Positions 5,524 to 7,905 of a DNA stretch of 7,905 bases are shown one piece after another. A program made the position numbers and the translations under genes. The DNA lies in NCBI GenBank assembly GCA_031267175.1, contig JAIRZP010000175.1:1-7905 (forward strand). Reading direction: 5' to 3'. The notes below the pieces were generated by a model, which was given only the letters and a program-made list of their open reading frames with translations, was not told where the DNA came from and ran no database searches. Position 1 is the stretch's first letter. The number at the start of each line of letters is the position of its first letter. The DNA is from Coriobacteriales bacterium (GTDB lineage: Bacteria > Actinomycetota > Coriobacteriia > Coriobacteriales > UBA8131).

Positions 5524-6681
5524 GTGAGCAAAGACGAACAACTACACCAGGATAATCCAGCAGACGATCCGGCCAGCGCAGCGGCCGATACGCAGGAAGC
5601 TGCCCCCGTGCAGCCTGCTGCCGATCCAGAGGTCTCTCCTGTCTTGGATGCAGTTCAGGAGGCAGCGCCCTCTCCGGTTGCATCGACCACTTCAGACGCT
5701 TCCGCATCTGCTGCTGCTACACAGCCTGCCGAGCCCGCAACCGAGCCCACAGCAGAACAGGCAGATGCCAGCGAGCCGGCGCTTCCTCCCCACTTTACGC
5801 CTATTCCCGAGGAGAAGCTGGCCCGGGCCAAGCGCATCAAGCGCATCCTTATCGTCATCATCGTGCTGCTCCTGGCGATACTACTCGGCACTGCTGGCAC
5901 CGCGCTCTACTACTATGTCACCTATGCCCAGGTCGAAGGCAGTATTACTCAGCCGGATGGCGTCATCGGGCCCGAGGATGATATCCAGGACAGAGGCACC
6001 ATGGAGACCATCGCAATGCCCCGCTTGACTCAGATGTTTGGAAAGACGCCGGAAGCCGTCCTTACCCTGCTCGGCCCAGGCTACAGTATCACGAAGACCG
6101 ACACGGTTTCGGAGGAGGGCACGTCTGCCTCAGAACCGAGCGCTCCAGAGGACACTCCCGCTGACAGCCCGGCGGACAGCACAGAAGAGCCGGCAACAGA
6201 CGAGACAGGCTCCGCCATTGCGCAGGTGGTGACCATCAGCTACACCTCCGCCGAACAGGCAAGCCCCGTGGGCGCCACGCAGGTGCAGAATATCTATCTG
6301 AGCCTGGATGAGGCCGGCCAAACGGTTGAGGTGTACTTTACCAGTTCCATGAACCTGCTTGATTTTCCCATCTCAAGTTTTGCCGATCTGGTGGCAACCA
6401 AGAACTCCTTTGTTGCCACGCTCAGCTCTGTGGGGGCAACGGTAGCTTCGGATGTTGCCTATCCCACGCTCACCAAAGAGGAGTACACGACCTATGTGGA
6501 CCCCGAGGCCAGCAACAAAAAGATCAGGAAAGAGACACGGGAATGGAGCGGTGCGCTGGTAGCAGAGCAGCCGCCCACGAACTTTGAGATCAGCTACACC
6601 TATGATTACGGTGCGAGTGGAGCGGAAGACACCCCAGACAGACAGCCATCCCAGCGGATGCTTCATATTAAGTTGAGCTAG
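5524..6681 (+). CDS. Unrecognised single-pass membrane protein with acidic Ala/Pro-rich regions
   Basis: I do not recognise this 385-residue protein. Residues 1-100 are low-complexity, rich in Ala, Pro, Glu, Asp and Thr, with no signal peptide. A basic stretch (KLARAKRIKR, 98-107) precedes one strongly hydrophobic segment at about 108-133, so by the positive-inside rule the N-terminus should be cytoplasmic and residues 134-385 outside. The outer part begins near 160 with METIAMPRLTQMFGKTPEAVLTLLGPGYS, vaguely like the helical start of small outer-layer domains of the SmpA/BamE kind; that likeness is weak. A second acidic Ser/Pro/Glu stretch (about 195-229) interrupts it, then beta-rich sequence with several Tyr and Thr follows to the end. 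Start GTG 5524 has CGGAG (5513-5517) 6 nt upstream and lies two bases after the hisE stop. Neighbouring lepB and a lipoprotein gene suggest an envelope role, but no function is assigned. Confidence 0.85.
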   Translation: MSKDEQLHQDNPADDPASAAADTQEAAPVQPAADPEVSPVLDAVQEAAPSPVASTTSDASASAAATQPAEPATEPTAEQADASEPALPPHFTPIPEEKLARAKRIKRILIVIIVLLLAILLGTAGTALYYYVTYAQVEGSITQPDGVIGPEDDIQDRGTMETIAMPRLTQMFGKTPEAVLTLLGPGYSITKTDTVSEEGTSASEPSAPEDTPADSPADSTEEPATDETGSAIAQVVTISYTSAEQASPVGATQVQNIYLSLDEAGQTVEVYFTSSMNLLDFPISSFADLVATKNSFVATLSSVGATVASDVAYPTLTKEEYTTYVDPEASNKKIRKETREWSGALVAEQPPTNFEISYTYDYGASGAEDTPDRQPSQRMLHIKLS

Positions 6682-6684
6682 GGG
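6680..6684 (+). promoter_or_regulatory. Probable original lepB Shine-Dalgarno, now separated from its ATG
   Basis: AGGGG overlaps the stop codon of the upstream gene. It is 169 nt from ATG 6854, too far to act in linear RNA. If 6688-6851 (the palindromic element plus one TA) is removed, AGGGG stands 5 nt before that ATG (AGGGG-TTAGT-ATG), a normal spacing. This is the main support for both the insertion and the lepB start. Confidence 0.55.
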
Positions 6685-6685
6685 T

Positions 6686-6851
6686 TAGGGAGACGACGAT
6701 TCATGCTTGTATACCAGATTTCGAGTCAGTTTGTGCCAGGTCTGTTCGGGCGCATGATGCCACTACTTGCGGTAATGGCGTCCTGCGCCCGAACAGAGCT
6801 GGTGCAAACTGGCCGAAAGATGGTGTGCAATGATTAATCGTCGTCTCCCTA
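6686..6851. mobile_element. 166-bp near-perfect palindrome with TA ends, MITE-like element
   Basis: The whole stretch folds on itself. The outer 16 bp are exact inverted repeats (TAGGGAGACGACGATT at 6686-6701, its complement at 6836-6851). Inner stems follow: 6702-6704 with 6830-6832, 6708-6716 with 6821-6829, 6719-6723 with 6814-6818, 6725-6726 with 6812-6813, 6727-6754 with 6784-6811 (28 positions, one G-G mismatch), 6756-6762 with 6776-6782 and 6764-6766 with 6772-6774, closed by a 5-nt loop TTGCG. That is about 72 pairs counted by hand. Both ends read TA, fitting a TA target duplication as made by IS630/Tc1-mariner-type transposases. No transposase gene is inside. No T-run follows, so it is not a standard terminator. 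A conserved structured RNA is the alternative. Only one copy is in the window, so mobility is inferred. Confidence 0.6.
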
Positions 6852-6853
6852 GT

Positions 6854-7558
6854 ATGCCCGAGCCTTACAACGATACTCCTACGGGCGGCCTGGGCAGCCT
6901 GCAGGGCTTTGATGGCCTGCAGGGCTCCGGTTTGCCGGACTCAAAAGGCCTGCAGGGCTTTGAAGGCCCCGAGCCCCCCGAAGGCCCGGAAGGCGAGCAG
7001 CGCCAGGGCAGAAAGCATCCCAGTATACTGCGCACGCTCATCGAGTTTGCCCTCGCGCTCGCCATTGCCCTGGCCCTCACCTGGCTTATCAATACCTTCC
7101 TCGTGCAGCCGTTTGAGGTTCCTACCGGGTCGATGGAAACAACCATCATGACGGGAGACAAACTCCTGGCCGACAAGGTCAGCCTCAATTGGGAGCCGGT
7201 CCAAAACGGCAATATTATCGTGTTTGCCGACAAGATAATGCCCGGCCGCATTCTGGTCAAGCGGGTCATTGCCACCGGCGGACAGGTCGTTGATATTAAA
7301 AACGGCATGGTCTACGTAGACGGGAGCCCGCTCTACGAACCCTACGTCAACGGCGTTGAGACGCAACCCCTTGAGCAGCACTATAACAACATGCCCATCT
7401 CGTATCCCTACACCGTGCCCGAGGGCCATCTGTGGGTCATGGGCGACAACCGCGATAACTCAGCAGACAGCCGCTACTTTGGCACGATCGACGGAAGCAC
7501 CGTATACGGGAGGGCCCTGATGGTGATATGGCCCCTGGAGGATATAGGGCCGCTGTGA
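6854..7558 (+). CDS. lepB: Type I signal peptidase (LepB family)
   Basis: This membrane serine protease cleaves signal peptides from exported proteins at the outer face of the cytoplasmic membrane. Positions below are counted from ATG 6854 (234 residues). A Gly/Pro-rich cytoplasmic region (1-55) carries an LQG repeat, one membrane segment spans about 58-83, then the catalytic domain: box B VPTGSMETTIMTGD with Ser93, RILVKRVIATGG with general-base Lys136, and box E GDNRDNSADSRYFG (197-210). This is the single-anchor Gram-positive type. An in-frame ATG at 6830 would add eight residues (MINRRLPS) but lies inside the palindromic element and has only a poor purine run before it. ATG 6854 directly follows the element, and deleting the element restores a proper Shine-Dalgarno for it, so I prefer 6854. 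Stop TGA 7556-7558 overlaps the next gene's GTG by 4 nt. Confidence 0.93.
   Translation: MPEPYNDTPTGGLGSLQGFDGLQGSGLPDSKGLQGFEGPEPPEGPEGEQRQGRKHPSILRTLIEFALALAIALALTWLINTFLVQPFEVPTGSMETTIMTGDKLLADKVSLNWEPVQNGNIIVFADKIMPGRILVKRVIATGGQVVDIKNGMVYVDGSPLYEPYVNGVETQPLEQHYNNMPISYPYTVPEGHLWVMGDNRDNSADSRYFGTIDGSTVYGRALMVIWPLEDIGPL
6898..6963 (+). repeat. Three direct repeats of CCTGCAGGGCT in the lepB 5' region
   Basis: CCTGCAGGGCT occurs at 6898-6908, 6916-6926 and 6949-6959; the first and third copies extend to CCTGCAGGGCTTTGA (15 bp). They encode LQGF, LQGS and LQGF in the N-terminal cytoplasmic region of the signal peptidase (from ATG 6854, residues 16-37). They lie in frame, so copy-number change by slippage in multiples of three would alter only the length of this tail. 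The core CCTGCAGG is itself palindromic. Confidence 0.8.
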
Positions 7559-7905
7559 GCGAAAAAGGCATACCGCGGCTGGCTCTTCTTCTGGTGCTTG
7601 CAGTGGCGCTGTCTGTCGTCGCGTCCGGTTGCTCTCTGCCGCAGACTTCAGCCAACGAGATGGGGTCCGTATCGGGCGGGGGCAGCTCAAACGTCTATGG
7701 TAGCTGGGGAAGCTCGTCAGAGTTAACGGAGGAGCAGTTGATGCGCGAGAGCGAGTCCCGTGCTTCCGGTGTTTCGAGTGGAGCATCGAGCGGCACGTCG
7801 AGTGGCGCCGGCGAGGGGGATTTCAAACGACGCCATCACTTTCGCGATACGAGCGAAGGGGAGCCGGTAGCCATCCACCAGTTTGTCAACCGGGTGCTCG
7901 TGGAT
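7555..7905 (+). CDS. Putative lipoprotein, 5' part (runs off window)
   Basis: GTG 7555 overlaps the lepB stop as GTGA and opens a frame that continues unbroken to the last base (117 codons). The first 26 residues form a lipoprotein signal peptide: MSEKGIPR, a hydrophobic core LALLLVLAVALSVV, then the lipobox ASGC with Cys26 as the residue to be lipidated and cut by signal peptidase II. The mature start is a Ser/Gly-rich linker (residues 33-90) including three 12-bp repeats, then more ordered sequence FKRRHHFRDTSEGEPVAIHQFVNRVLVD. No family is recognised, and the functional domain probably lies beyond the window. GGAGG at 7537-7541 is 13 nt upstream, rather long, so coupling to lepB translation is likely. 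The frame is absent from the other strand's genes and uses the same GC-rich codons as its neighbours. Confidence 0.8.
   Translation, partial: MSEKGIPRLALLLVLAVALSVVASGCSLPQTSANEMGSVSGGGSSNVYGSWGSSSELTEEQLMRESESRASGVSSGASSGTSSGAGEGDFKRRHHFRDTSEGEPVAIHQFVNRVLVD
7774..7809 (+). repeat. Three tandem 12-bp repeats encoding Ser-Ser-Gly-(Ala/Thr)
   Basis: TCGAGTGGAGCA, TCGAGCGGCACG and TCGAGTGGCGCC stand head to tail and encode SSGA, SSGT, SSGA at residues 74-85 of the putative lipoprotein. This is a degenerate in-frame tandem repeat in the surface linker between the lipid anchor and the rest of the protein. Confidence 0.75.

Noticed and set aside
4871..5707. 278-codon open frame on the - strand spanning the hisI-hisE gap
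   Set aside because: It covers hisE and parts of hisI and the membrane-protein gene in antisense. The composition is Arg/Leu/Cys-rich shadow coding, with no family features.
6671..6720. Possible promoter before lepB (TTGAGC at 6673-6678 with weak ACGATT at 6696-6701)
   Set aside because: The -10 match is poor and it falls in the palindrome arm; not enough to call a promoter.
6686..6851. Reading the long hairpin as an intrinsic transcription terminator
   Set aside because: No T-run follows either arm on the + strand, and the stem is far longer than terminators; the right arm also reaches the lepB start.

Overview
The window looks like a chromosomal segment of a GC-rich, Gram-positive-type bacterium. 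The HisB, HisH and HisF sequences, the lone his genes arranged hisD-C-B-H-A-F-I-E, and a following signal peptidase with one N-terminal membrane anchor suggest an actinobacterium, most probably a coriobacterium of the Olsenella/Atopobium/Collinsella type. That placement is inferred from memory of the families, not from a search.

Positions 1-5521 are the distal part of a histidine biosynthesis operon, all on the + strand: the 3' end of hisD, then hisC, hisB, hisH, hisA, hisF, hisI and hisE. Together they cover the steps from phosphoribosyl-ATP to histidine, except the first step (hisG/hisZ, presumably upstream) and histidinol phosphatase (HisB here is the dehydratase only). Gaps are short (up to 24 nt) or genes overlap, apart from a 111-nt gap before hisE. 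HisH and HisF form the glutamine-dependent imidazole-glycerol-phosphate synthase; HisA feeds it and HisB and HisC act downstream. Catalytic residues look intact in all of them.

Positions 5524-7905 continue on the same strand with three envelope-type genes: an unrecognised single-pass membrane protein with long Ala/Pro/Glu-rich stretches, a type I signal peptidase (lepB-like), and the 5' part of a lipoprotein gene that overlaps lepB by 4 nt and runs off the window.

Two non-coding insert-like structures are the most interesting content. (1) At the hisB/hisH junction the end of hisB (encoding its conserved C-terminus, stop codon and Shine-Dalgarno) is present twice, 60 bp apart, with a GC-rich inverted-repeat core between the copies; this gives hisH a second, upstream in-frame start. 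(2) Positions 6686-6851, between the membrane-protein gene and lepB, form one 166-nt near-complete hairpin (about 72 pairs by hand count) bounded by TA on each side, as expected of a miniature transposable element with a TA target duplication. Removing it restores a stop codon, Shine-Dalgarno and ATG with normal spacing for lepB, so the element appears to have landed exactly between the ribosome-binding site and start codon. The folded RNA could bring the two back together.

No tRNA, rRNA, CRISPR array, complete insertion sequence or clear intrinsic terminator was seen.
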